This document shows, piece by piece, positions 10,521-20,260 of a stretch of DNA of 64,000 nucleotides. Position 1 is the stretch's first letter. The number at the start of each line of letters is the position of its first letter. A model generated the notes under the pieces. That model saw nothing but the letters and a program-made list of their open reading frames with translations, searched no databases and was not told the DNA's origin. Position numbers and translations under genes: made by a program. Origin of the DNA: Zygosaccharomyces rouxii (Eukaryota; Ascomycota; Saccharomycetes; Saccharomycetales; Saccharomycetaceae); assembly GCF_000026365.1 (NCBI RefSeq), contig NC_012993.1, positions 310,001 through 374,000 of the forward strand, read 5' to 3'.

Positions 10521-12578
10521 ATGGGGAATGATAAGTTTATAATACCTGCAAATTTTACACTCTTACAATCGCTGCAATTACTATATTCTATTGTAGCGTC
10601 CCAGTGTGAGAACTACGAAAAGCAGGCTGCGAATCTAGAATTGAATATTAATGATCTAGTCAAACTGTACAGATTGTTCGACAACTTATTACAGTATATG
10701 AATGATGGATTGTCCAGAATTGAAAAATCTTACAAATTGCAGGGCGGTTTAAGAGAGAACACATCAAATGACAAAGATCTAAAGAGAAAATTTGAAGATC
10801 TACAGTTATTAGGCCAAGACATAAGATTATCGAGAAGAGAATGCAATAACAGAATTGGTGTTTTGGAAAATATTAGAAACAATCAAAGTATATTTGGTAA
10901 ATTCAGAAGTCGTAGTACTAAGAGATGTAAACCAAAGTTTGAGGATGAAAAGCAAGAAAATACTGCCATCGAGGCAGCAGAAAATGTGAGAAGGGAAAGG
11001 AGGGATAAGGAATTGAGAAAATTGGAAAAAGAGAAGCAACGACAATTGGAATTGGATGCTCAGAAGGAGAAAGAAATTGAACTATTTCTAAAACAACAAT
11101 TAGAAGCTGAATATTTGGAGAAGGAATCAAAGAGAGATGCCATTACTGCTTCAAAGAGAAAATCTATGCCTGAAAGAAAAGCCGTTGGTTCTCCCACCTT
11201 ACCGCAGCAATCTACCTTCACCAGCAGGAGACCTGATAGACACAGCATGTATGTTAATGGGGGTTCTATACAAAGAACTACAGGAAAGTCATCAGAAGAA
11301 AGTGGGTTGCGTCCAGCTGCGTCTGTCGCTAGAAGTTCTTCTACCGGTGGTGGTAGTGGTGCTCCGAAAAAGAGGTACGAATACGTTAAACCAGTGATTC
11401 GTCGTCAACCAATAAGATCACCAAGAGCTACATCAAGAGTTGCATCGCCGGAAATTGTGGGGACAGATGGATTTAAACCTGTGGTTCGCAGAGAGAGAAA
11501 TTCCAACTCATTAAGAAGAAATGGGACCCCGCAATCACCTCCAATGTCATCGCCACCTTTAGTTGCAGCTGGTCGTGAGAAATTTGGCACAGATAGTAGT
11601 GATGAAGATGCTAGTGATGACAAATCCGATTCTTCTATTGATAACTATATGGGGAGTAGTGTTAATGGCGTGGATCCCATTGCATGTCGACAAATTATGA
11701 AAGAAATCGTCATTCAAGATGAAGAAGTACGTTGGGATGATATTGCAGGTTTACGTAACGCCAAAAACTCTTTGAAGGAAACCGTTGTGTACCCTTTCTT
11801 AAGGCCAGATCTTTTCAAAGGTCTTAGAGAGCCAATTAGAGGTATGCTTTTATTTGGTCCCCCTGGTACTGGTAAAACCATGATTGCCAAAGCTGTAGCC
11901 ACGGAATCCAAGTCAACTTTCTTTAGCATTAGTGCATCTTCACTTTTATCCAAATACATGGGTGAATCTGAAAAGTTAGTAAGAGCGCTCTTTTACATGG
12001 CCAAAAAGATGGCACCATCAATTATCTTTATCGATGAAATTGATTCTCTGTTAACTGCTAGATCTGATAATGAAAACGAATCCTCAAGACGTGTAAAGAC
12101 GGAACTTTTAATCCAATGGTCATCACTTTCAAGCTCTACTGGTAATGATGTGAATGCAGATACCCGTGTTTTAGTCTTAGCAGCTACTAATTTACCTTGG
12201 GCCATTGATGAAGCAGCAAGACGTAGATTTTCTAGACGTCTCTACATCCCCTTACCTGAATTCGAGACAAGACTTCACCATTTGAAGAAACTAATGTCTA
12301 AACAGAATAACCATCTCTCAGAAATTGATTTTGAAGTAATTGCAGAAATGACAGAGGGGTTTTCAGGCTCAGACATTACAGCCTTAGCAAAGGAAGCTGC
12401 TATGGAACCAATTAGAGATTTAGGTGATAGACTGGTAGATGCAGAATTCAGTAAAATTAGGCCAGTTACGGTAAAAGATTTTGAGAAGGCAATGCTAACT
12501 GTGAAGATGAGTGTTTCACCAGCTTCGTTACAACAATACCAAGATTGGGCAGCTGGATTCGGAAGTACAGGTGCCTAA
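10521..12578 (+). CDS. YTA6: AAA ATPase Yta6/Sap1 family
   Basis: 685 residues from ATG 10521 (MGNDKFIIP). The frame stays open upstream to a TGA at 10386-10388, but that stretch contains no ATG (only GTG 10485), so this is the first usable start. The N-terminal about 90 residues are helical. A highly charged K/E coiled region and a Ser/Arg-rich linker follow. The single AAA domain has Walker A GPPGTGKT near residue 446 and Walker B IIFIDEID near 500, and the C-terminus is Vps4/katanin-like. In S. cerevisiae Yta6 is a cortical ATPase of little-understood role. It lies directly after GCR1, as in YPL075W-YPL074W. The S. cerevisiae protein is somewhat longer (754). Confidence 0.92.
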   Translation: MGNDKFIIPANFTLLQSLQLLYSIVASQCENYEKQAANLELNINDLVKLYRLFDNLLQYMNDGLSRIEKSYKLQGGLRENTSNDKDLKRKFEDLQLLGQDIRLSRRECNNRIGVLENIRNNQSIFGKFRSRSTKRCKPKFEDEKQENTAIEAAENVRRERRDKELRKLEKEKQRQLELDAQKEKEIELFLKQQLEAEYLEKESKRDAITASKRKSMPERKAVGSPTLPQQSTFTSRRPDRHSMYVNGGSIQRTTGKSSEESGLRPAASVARSSSTGGGSGAPKKRYEYVKPVIRRQPIRSPRATSRVASPEIVGTDGFKPVVRRERNSNSLRRNGTPQSPPMSSPPLVAAGREKFGTDSSDEDASDDKSDSSIDNYMGSSVNGVDPIACRQIMKEIVIQDEEVRWDDIAGLRNAKNSLKETVVYPFLRPDLFKGLREPIRGMLLFGPPGTGKTMIAKAVATESKSTFFSISASSLLSKYMGESEKLVRALFYMAKKMAPSIIFIDEIDSLLTARSDNENESSRRVKTELLIQWSSLSSSTGNDVNADTRVLVLAATNLPWAIDEAARRRFSRRLYIPLPEFETRLHHLKKLMSKQNNHLSEIDFEVIAEMTEGFSGSDITALAKEAAMEPIRDLGDRLVDAEFSKIRPVTVKDFEKAMLTVKMSVSPASLQQYQDWAAGFGSTGA

Positions 12579-13000
12579 TAAATTGACATATAACTACTAT
12601 ACCCGACTTAGTTGTCTTGTATCTATATAATACATAATAATATTTTAATAGGATAATATAATAATATCTTGTTATTTTATTTTATTTTATTATTAGTGTG
12701 TCGCGCGACAGATGTTGCCGTTTGGAAACGCCTCGACCCTCAATATGGACTGTAAACGGTAATAGAAAAGTAACCTGAGAATGACTCCAACAACCTTTGC
12801 TATGGTATTAAGGGTCTAACTGCGACGTTGCGGAGTTTCAATAGCAGCATGTCAATACTTTGAAAAACTCTCGCACTAGATGGATTCGGTGCTGTATTCT
12901 TGGTTATCTTTTGAGTTATCTGGCGTATATATTACTTACCTACTGATTGTCTCTTGAATATCTTTGTCTGTTTCTGCTCTTGAATAACAAATTGGTAGTA
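12579..13000. other. YTA6-KTR4 spacer
   Basis: This 422-bp spacer has a TTTTA-type repeat near 12671-12692 and a perfect 12-bp palindrome, TGTCGCGCGACA, at 12699-12710. The frame continuous with KTR4 can be read from TTG 12947, but the first ATG is 13001. No other gene is visible. Confidence 0.5.
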
Positions 13001-14383
13001 ATGGTTGGTTGGCCCAGTAGAAGAATTATTGGCCGGGTGGTAGCACTAGGTGTAATATTAGCGTTATTGGTATCCGGCTACCAATTGGCATCAGGGTATG
13101 GTTATACCGATGGCCTTGGTGAAATGGCTTCAAAACCATACAAATGGTATACGACTGGTCTTAGTGCACCATTACTGAGTGATGTCGCTAACGGTACTCA
13201 ACCTCATACTTATAAGGAATTATTAAATAAGTTACAGAGTCCACTGGTGGACAAAGAATCATTGGATAGGAAAGTTGTTGATGATTTACTGAAGGAAAGG
13301 AAACAAATATATTGGAATACGTTACATACACCAATTAAAGAGCCTAAAGTAGATGGTCTTGTTAGACCTGGTGATAAATTGGCTGGATCTTCCAAAGCAT
13401 GCTTTTTATGTCTTGTAAGAAATGAAGATTTAGACGGAATCATTGGATCAATTCAAGAACTAGAGGAACAATTTAATGAGGATTTCAATTATCCATATGT
13501 TTTCCTCAATGATGGTAAATTTACAAAGGATTTCAAGGATGCAATTCGAAAAGCACTGCCCAGGGGCAGGAAGATTGAATTTGGAAGTATTGAACCATCC
13601 CTTTGGGACATGCCATCAAATATTGATGAGAATGAATTTAAAGAACATATGGAAAAATTAAGTGGAATACAACATGCAGATCAGTTGTCATACCACAACA
13701 TGTGTCGCTTCTATTCTAAGTCTTTTTATCACCATCCACTGTTAAAGAAATACAAATACGCCTGGAGAGTTGAGCCTGGCGTTCATTTCTACTGTAAAGT
13801 TGAATATGACGTTTTTCAATTCATGCAAATGAATGACAAAATCTATGGATATGTGTTAAATCTCTACGATAGTCCAGAGTCCATTGAAACTCTGTGGACC
13901 AAGACTTTTGACTTCCTACAGGAGAATCCTCACTATTTAAATGAAAACTGTGCACACGAATGGGTTAGAGATAATGTGCAAAAGCCAGATAATTACGATG
14001 TCACACAAGGTTACTCTACATGTCATTTCTGGACAAACTTTGAAATTACGGATATGGATTGGTTAAGGGGACCTATTTACGAAGCGTACATGGAGTTCCT
14101 GGATTCTCAAAAAGGATTTTACTACGAACGTTGGGGTGATGCACCTGTAAGAAGTTTAGCGCTAGCACTTTTTGCAGATAAAGGTAGAATTCATTGGTTT
14201 AGAGATATTGCGTATTCACATTTTCCCTATACAAATTGCCCGTCATGCCCAGAAGGTTCTGAAAGGTGCAATGGCGATTGTAGACCTGGATTCTTTGTTC
14301 CTTGGGAAAATCTCGAAATTGAAAATTGTCAAGCAACTTGGATCAAATATAGCATGGACCAAAAGGATCTAGATATGTATTAG
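13001..14383 (+). CDS. KTR4: Golgi alpha-1,2-mannosyltransferase Ktr4 (KRE2/MNT1 family)
   Basis: 460 residues from ATG 13001. A type II membrane protein: short cytosolic head, signal anchor at about 9-28 (IIGRVVALGVILALLVSGYQ), stem, then a lumenal GT15 catalytic domain. Family motifs are present: LVRNEDLDGIIGSIQELE, YPYVFLND, YHNMCRFYSK, YAWRVEPGVHFYC and FYYERWGDAPVRS, plus a C-terminal Cys-rich segment (CPSCPEGSERCNGDC). These enzymes extend O- or N-linked mannose chains in the Golgi. The C-terminus (ending DLDMY) and the position beside BEM1, as YBR199W-YBR200W, identify KTR4 rather than KTR5-7. Confidence 0.92.
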   Translation: MVGWPSRRIIGRVVALGVILALLVSGYQLASGYGYTDGLGEMASKPYKWYTTGLSAPLLSDVANGTQPHTYKELLNKLQSPLVDKESLDRKVVDDLLKERKQIYWNTLHTPIKEPKVDGLVRPGDKLAGSSKACFLCLVRNEDLDGIIGSIQELEEQFNEDFNYPYVFLNDGKFTKDFKDAIRKALPRGRKIEFGSIEPSLWDMPSNIDENEFKEHMEKLSGIQHADQLSYHNMCRFYSKSFYHHPLLKKYKYAWRVEPGVHFYCKVEYDVFQFMQMNDKIYGYVLNLYDSPESIETLWTKTFDFLQENPHYLNENCAHEWVRDNVQKPDNYDVTQGYSTCHFWTNFEITDMDWLRGPIYEAYMEFLDSQKGFYYERWGDAPVRSLALALFADKGRIHWFRDIAYSHFPYTNCPSCPEGSERCNGDCRPGFFVPWENLEIENCQATWIKYSMDQKDLDMY

Positions 14384-14686
14384 TAGCAAATACTTACCAA
14401 GAACTTAAACAGGTGCTAAAACCCATCTGGGGTAAAGTGAAGATCATACAAGAGTACATATTCTATTTCAATTCTGACCAATCATTATGGATGACCTAAG
14501 AGGCTATTAGATGTATGCTTATTTATGCCTACGGTTAATTGTAGATATCAAGTTTGTCTATCTGTTTATCGATTATTTAGTAAGCCTTGACATTTTCTCC
14601 GAAGAATCAACATCTATCAACAACTACACTGTAAGGGATACCTACAAACGAACACATATACATTCAGGCTCTAATTGCTACTGTGT
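14384..14686. other. KTR4-UBP16 spacer
   Basis: About 300 bp with the KTR4 terminator and the UBP16 promoter. Short out-of-frame openings only. No feature stands out. Confidence 0.5.
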
Positions 14687-17152
14687 ATGGCTGGTGTCGT
14701 TTATTTGATAGCACAAGGACGAGGACAGAACGTTAACGGTCAGTGGCTTCATAGTTTTATCCAAAGCAACGGCAGAGGAATTAAATACATTGGTTACGGA
14801 GTTCTTGCAGCTGTTTCCATCTACATTTTAATACCAAGTGTAAGCAGTTTAATAACTGGTAAAGATATGTTTCATTCAAAAAGAAGTGACAGAACTACGA
14901 CAGGGTTAATCAACAATAGAAATGATTGTTTTGCCAACTCTTCAGTGCAGGCATTATCTGCATTGCCCAGATTGACCAGATATCTAAACGATATTTTGAG
15001 CCAAGCTTCTCAAATGGTCTACGACTTGGAAAAAGATCATGATGCCCCCAAGGAGTTTCATAAGGCACCAGAACCCTCTCCAGCACCTTCAGCACCTCCT
15101 GCTATAAACAAATCTCCAGAGGAACTGGAGCAGCAACATCAAGAACATAGTCATCATTCTAATCACCTAACTGTACCTCATGATCAACTGGGAGCAGCAA
15201 CTCCAAAAATTGAGTTGGACCAAAACCCTTTGGATATGCATGTCAATAGTATGGTCGATGTGTCCGCAGATAGACCAGGCTTACCAGCATTGAAATCTAC
15301 TACCACTATCAATACGATTACAACTTTGAAGGATGAAGAAGATGGTGGTGATGAGACTCCAGAAATGTCCGTAAACCAAGAAGCTGACGGTGGCGAGGAT
15401 AGTGGTGATACTCCTGTTGACGGATCGAATCTGCCCAAATTACCACTGCATAGGTCTTTGGCAAGTATGTTGGAACAATTGCAACGTACAGTCACCTCTC
15501 CAAGACATCTGTCCATCTGGCCTCTTTTACACTCTTTGGAAGTCATCTTCAATGCGAGAATCTCAAGTGGTCAAAATGATGCTCATGAATTGACCCAAGT
15601 TATCTTGGAGACGTTGCAAAAGGAAAATAATAAAATTCGTGAATTCGCTAAAAATCAAAAATTGCCTGTTGATATTCCTGAGATTCCATTTAGGGGTAAG
15701 GTTGCTGATCATTTGGTTTGTACCGCATGTCGTAATTCGAGCAAGGTCAGAGTTACTCAATTTAACATGCTACCACTAGCTGTACCTCAGGCAATTACTG
15801 CTAAACTAGCCGAGATGGTCTCTGATAACCAAGTGGAATCTATCGAAGGTTATTCATGTCTAACTTGTAAAGTGGGGAAAATCTTGGAAAATGAAAAGGG
15901 TCGTGATACTTCTAGCTATGAAACTACTGAACAGAACACTTTAGCATCTTTGGCAAGAGCTTTCCCCAATTTAACTATTAATGATGATGTTTCAGAGGAA
16001 TTGATGAATTATATTAATGGATACAACAGAGATGGGTTAGTTACTTCACAACTTAAGTCTACAATTGTTAAAAAAAATGTGGTTGTAGATGCACCACAGG
16101 TACTCCTCATTCACTTGTCCAGATCGATGTTTAATGGTACCAATTATACTAGGAATCCATGTGCAGTAAATTTTGATGAAATTCTACAATTGCAAGAACA
16201 AGTAATTCAAAATGATAGATGTGTGGGGATCAACAGTGTAAATTACGAATTGAAAGCTATCGTTAAACATGCAGGTTCTCATTCTCAAGGTCATTACCAA
16301 TGTTATAGGCACAAACCTGATTTTGTCAAAGACATCGATACTCATGCCGTTATCAATAGAACACCTGTTATTGATGCTAATTTGATTAATATTCATGATC
16401 CACAGGACAGTAAAGAAGTGGCAGCTACTGAAATGATGGAACCACCACCAACCAAGCAGACTGGTGATTCTCCATCCAATCTAAGTAGCAGTTCTTTGGG
16501 CGGTTCAACAGATTTACCTAATTCGAACGATCCTAATGATTCGGATGATTATGTCTTGGATAATGATGATTCTTCAAAGATGTCAAGAAAACCTTCCACA
16601 TTCAGAAAGATCACCAATTTCCTATCGAGAAGATCCTCTGTTAGCAATTCTAGTTTAGATACTCCTGATGCTCCAGAATCTGATAATGTGGGTCGTGGTA
16701 GAAGATCAACCACATCTAGAAATACCGATGATCATAGTAGACCTACAAGCACAGTGAGAAGTTCCACTGGTAACAGAGAAAGTAGTGTTGCTTCTAGACA
16801 AGGCGGTACACAGCCTATTAGATCTCGTAGCAGAGCCAATAGTACTTCCTCTCAGCAGAGCTCTCGCAGCAGGGCAGACAGTATTTCATCTGACAGATCT
16901 TTATCCGATCTATCAGCGGTCACTTCATCTGAAAGCAACAACTATGGGACAACAACTAGCGCCAGTGATACTGATAGTACCTCTGGTGCTGATCCAATGA
17001 CTCGTAAGAGACACTTGAAAAAGATTAAGAGCGTTCTAAAGTACCCATATTGGTCCATTTCAGATACTGTAGTCCATGAGGCCAAACCAGAGGAAGTCCT
17101 CAACGAAACCAAGTACGTTTATATGTTATTCTACGAACGTGTAAATGCATAA
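14687..17152 (+). CDS. UBP16: Membrane-anchored ubiquitin hydrolase Ubp16
   Basis: 821 residues from ATG 14687 (MAGVVYLIAQ); a TTG upstream at 14675 is ignored. A transmembrane segment lies at about 32-56 (GYGVLAAVSIYILIPSVSSL), fitting the outer-mitochondrial-membrane Ubp16. The Cys box is GLINNRNDCFANSSVQ with C81 as nucleophile. The His box is KHAGSHSQGHYQCYRH, and the fold closes with YVYMLFYERV. NDCFAN in place of the usual NTCFMN is typical of Ubp16 and separates it from Ubp1. Long Ser/Pro/acid-rich insertions (about residues 115-260 and 580-770) make it far longer than S. cerevisiae Ubp16 (499). Order YTA6-UBP16 matches YPL074W-YPL072W. Confidence 0.9.
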   Translation: MAGVVYLIAQGRGQNVNGQWLHSFIQSNGRGIKYIGYGVLAAVSIYILIPSVSSLITGKDMFHSKRSDRTTTGLINNRNDCFANSSVQALSALPRLTRYLNDILSQASQMVYDLEKDHDAPKEFHKAPEPSPAPSAPPAINKSPEELEQQHQEHSHHSNHLTVPHDQLGAATPKIELDQNPLDMHVNSMVDVSADRPGLPALKSTTTINTITTLKDEEDGGDETPEMSVNQEADGGEDSGDTPVDGSNLPKLPLHRSLASMLEQLQRTVTSPRHLSIWPLLHSLEVIFNARISSGQNDAHELTQVILETLQKENNKIREFAKNQKLPVDIPEIPFRGKVADHLVCTACRNSSKVRVTQFNMLPLAVPQAITAKLAEMVSDNQVESIEGYSCLTCKVGKILENEKGRDTSSYETTEQNTLASLARAFPNLTINDDVSEELMNYINGYNRDGLVTSQLKSTIVKKNVVVDAPQVLLIHLSRSMFNGTNYTRNPCAVNFDEILQLQEQVIQNDRCVGINSVNYELKAIVKHAGSHSQGHYQCYRHKPDFVKDIDTHAVINRTPVIDANLINIHDPQDSKEVAATEMMEPPPTKQTGDSPSNLSSSSLGGSTDLPNSNDPNDSDDYVLDNDDSSKMSRKPSTFRKITNFLSRRSSVSNSSLDTPDAPESDNVGRGRRSTTSRNTDDHSRPTSTVRSSTGNRESSVASRQGGTQPIRSRSRANSTSSQQSSRSRADSISSDRSLSDLSAVTSSESNNYGTTTSASDTDSTSGADPMTRKRHLKKIKSVLKYPYWSISDTVVHEAKPEEVLNETKYVYMLFYERVNA

Positions 17153-17543
17153 GTGTCGTTCTATGTACCCATGTATATTTCTACAAATGATAATATCATC
17201 ACTTTTAAATTTACGTATATTTAGGCTCTCGTGACCTTCGAAGTTCTTAATGTTCGCTACAGAGAACGAATCCTTCAACATGGGGAATTTATTTTAAGCG
17301 TAGAACCACAACTTTGAAAAGATTACAGCTAAGCCAAGGTTATCAAATAGGCCTGTGGAAACTTTTTAAAGGACTCTCCCTTATTTTGAAGGAAATTAAC
17401 CTTTATACTTTGAATACTCCATCCTCAAAGTTTTCATCGGACTTCCTTTTGTTAGTTCTTGCATTATTACCCAAGAGATTTACAACATCTTAGGATTGAC
17501 CTCCAGAGTCTATTCTGATATTCAAAATCAGGATTATTGAATC
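17153..17543. promoter_or_regulatory. UBP16-BEM1 spacer (BEM1 promoter)
   Basis: 391 bp upstream of the BEM1 first exon. No protein-coding or RNA feature recognised. Confidence 0.5.
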
Positions 17544-18423
17544 ATGTTAAAGGTATGCTCAAATCTTCAAGTTTAGTTTTCTTCTGTGCACTTTACTAAC
17601 AATCATGTTACAATTAGAGTCTTAAATTCACTAAGAGAGACAGTAGTGGATCGAAAGGAAGAATATCTTCCTCAGATATCTCCTCACCAACGCCGGCAGG
17701 GAACAGCATTGGTGGAATCGGTGGTGGTGGTAAATTTGGTAAAATTGGAATATCAAGAAACGCATCAGGAGCATCATCACAATCTATGTCATCAGTAAGG
17801 AAGAATTCAAGAAGTGTACCATCACCAGAGAAATGGATAAGGGCAATTGGAAGCTATCGGTCTCAAACTCCTCAAGAAGTTTCATTTACAGAAGGCGAAG
17901 TTTTCTTTGTTCTTGAAGAAGAGAAAGAGTGGTATCAGGCGTTAAATCCATCTACGAAGAAGCAGGGATTAGTACCAAGAGGATATTTTGAACTTGCAGA
18001 TAGAAATAAATCGATTTCGCGGCATGCGAGCGTACTGAGTCAACAGAGTGATATATCTAAGATGGGGACACTTTATGCAATTGTACTTTATGATTTCCAA
18101 GCCGAAAAAGGTGATGAATTGACTTCATACGCAGGCGAAAATCTTTTTATTTGTGCACATCATAATTTCGAATGGTTTATTGCAAAGCCAATTGGTAGAT
18201 TAGGTGGTCCTGGATTAGTACCTGTAGGATTTGTTAGTATTATTGATATTACCACTGGTTATGCAACTGGAAATGATGTTAAGGAGGATATAAATTATGT
18301 CAATTTGCCCACTGTACAAGAATGGAAGAGCAATATTGCAAGGTATAAGGCTAGTAATATTAGTTTAGGATCAGTGGAACATGCTCAACCTTCATCGGTA
18401 CCGGCTGTACAGCAACCGGTTGG

Positions 18424-18466
<43 letters not shown>

Positions 18467-19327
18467 CAACAAAAGTACAAGAGTTTTGGGATGGATCTTG
18501 ATGTTGTAACTAAAGCTGCTGTGGAATCATTTGGAATGGAAGATGAGAAATACTGGTTTGAAGTCACTTGTGATCTATCAAGTGGTAAAGGTCGTAGATT
18601 AAAAAGATGCTATCAAGATTTTTATGACTTGCAAGTAAGACTATTAGATTCGTTTCCAGCGGAATCGGGTAAATTAAGGGACCCTAGTGGGCAATGGACA
18701 AGACGAATCATGCCCTACATTCCTGGGCCTGTTCCTTATGTGACTGATACTATAACAAAGAAAAGGAAAGAAGATTTGAACATTTATGTTGGTGATCTAA
18801 TCATGTTACCTGATTACATTTCCAGATCAGAGATGGTACTTTTACTATTCCAAATTAGAGACAATGGATATGATCGTGAGTTCCCATTGGGGATGGGTGA
18901 AACTTTTGCCAACGGTAGCAATGTTAATAGAGGGGAAGATACTGTATTGACAAATGCAACGAACACCTTGGGCATACCCAGGGAAGATAATACGTTGACA
19001 GGTGAAGATTTACAACTCTATGAAAAATTATCAGAATTATCATTAACCAATTCTAAAGCACAATCAAGGCCACCAAGTCAATTACCACCGCCTATAAAGC
19101 CAATAAAGATAAAATTTTACTATAAGGATGATATCTTCGCATTAATGCTCAACACAAATATCACGTATGCTGAACTTTGTAGTAAGATTTCTCCTCGTGT
19201 TGATACTGAAAACTTTAAATTGTTTGTAAAATTAACAGGTGATGATGACACTGAAGAGATTAAGAGTGATGAACAAATAGCTCAAGTGATTCAGGCAAAA
19301 TTGAAAATTTCTGTCTACGACGCTTGA
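17544..19327 (+). CDS. BEM1: Polarity scaffold Bem1 (spliced, 2 exons)
   Basis: Exons 17544-17552 and 17618-19327 give 572 residues. Exon 1 encodes only Met-Leu-Lys; exon 2 continues [20 protein letters not shown], which aligns with the S. cerevisiae N-terminus (MLKNFKLSKRDSNGSKGR). Domains: SH3-1 at about 80-140, SH3-2 at about 160-225 ([20 protein letters not shown]), a 16-Gln tract, PX at about 295-420 ([14 protein letters not shown]), and a C-terminal PB1 ([15 protein letters not shown]). Bem1 brings Cdc24, Ste20/Cla4 and Cdc42 together at the polarity site. Without the intron the open frame would start at ATG 17786 and lose the N-terminal 59 residues. It is next to KTR4, as YBR199W-YBR200W. 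Confidence 0.95.
17553..17617 (+). other. Spliceosomal intron in BEM1
   Basis: 65-nt phase-0 intron after codon 3. The 5' splice site is GTATGC (17553-17558), the branch site a perfect TACTAAC (17594-17600), and the 3' splice site TTAG ending at 17617. If unspliced, the frame stops at TAG 17574-17576 after 10 codons. Confidence 0.93.
18425..18472 (+). repeat. BEM1 CAG/CAA tract
   Basis: Eleven CAG then five CAA codons, encoding 16 Gln between the second SH3 and the PX domain. S. cerevisiae Bem1 has only a short Gln run in the same linker. Confidence 0.95.
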
Positions 19328-19412
19328 ATTAAAACTGCATGTTCGCTAGCATATGCATATATGTAATTTATTAATTCTTTCATAATAATAGTTAAGTAAA
19401 TACGCCCCAAGT

Positions 19413-19925
19413 CTATGCATCCATATCCACGTCACTATCGTAACCGCCATAAAAGTTGTTGTAATCGTAATCATCATTATCGTTATCTTCAGGGTAAGGT
19501 TGGGCTGGCCAAACTATCCATCTCGTTCGTATCCACCTAAGCCATTGCTGGTAAACGACATGTAAGGGATCCTGCCAACGAATAATCTGTAAATGTTCAT
19601 TACGAATTGCCTCTCTCAGCTTTTCATAAATCAATTTTTCATCATTATAGGTACCACTACTATTTCGAAGCCTCCTTACACGTTTCTTAACATCCTTCGG
19701 TATGCTTATAATGCCAATTCCAATTTCATCCAAGAGATTATTATTCGCGGTAACTACTTGACTCTGAGCTCCATGAGAACTATCTTTTAGGCTTAATTTT
19801 TCGAAATCTTGAATTAACCTCTGCTTCTTATAGTTATTGACCCCAACAGAATCAGGGCTATGAGGCCTCTTCAGCTTAAACGTACTACTACTACTTGCAC
19901 TACTAATACTATTCGACCACGACAT
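19413..19925 (-). CDS. Uncharacterised YPL071C-like protein
   Basis: 170 residues from the ATG at 19923-19925 (MSWSNSISS). The frame extends to a GTG at 20075, but that extension is not a plausible start. The N-terminus is Ser-rich, then a basic patch (NNYKKQRLIQDFEKLSL), a basic helix (KDVKKRVRRLRNSSG), a Trp-rich segment (IIRWQDPLHVVYQQWLRWIRTRW) and an acidic tail rich in Asp, Asn and Tyr. I recognise no domain. Its place between BEM1/UBP16 and MUK1, and its orientation, match YPL071C (156 residues, unknown function). The assignment rests mainly on synteny. Confidence 0.7.
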   Translation of the reverse strand: MSWSNSISSASSSSTFKLKRPHSPDSVGVNNYKKQRLIQDFEKLSLKDSSHGAQSQVVTANNNLLDEIGIGIISIPKDVKKRVRRLRNSSGTYNDEKLIYEKLREAIRNEHLQIIRWQDPLHVVYQQWLRWIRTRWIVWPAQPYPEDNDNDDYDYNNFYGGYDSDVDMDA

Positions 19926-20260
19926 CTCTGGTACAGTATTGACACTTAGCCTCTTGTATGTGTCTAATGCAATATATATATGTACGTGAATGTGTGGGTA
20001 TATGTCCAGACTTTCTTTGGTAACAGTAATGCCAGTAGTGTTAATAGTGGTAACGATATAACCGAGTTCAAACACTCCTATTCCTTTTGAAGGTTGTAAA
20101 CTTCTAAAACGCGAAAGGTTCTTTTAGAAGCAACTAACTAACAGACTAACGGCTAATTATCCTTTTATTATAACAGGTTAGCTATATTTGGCCTAAGCAG
20201 CGTCAAGCTTAGCACTTTATTCTTAAGGAGTGAGATACATTTGTATTGAACGATAACATT
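19926..20260. promoter_or_regulatory. Divergent promoter, YPL071C-like and MUK1
   Basis: 335 bp between divergent genes. A TATATATA-like stretch is near 19971. No other feature recognised. Confidence 0.4.
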
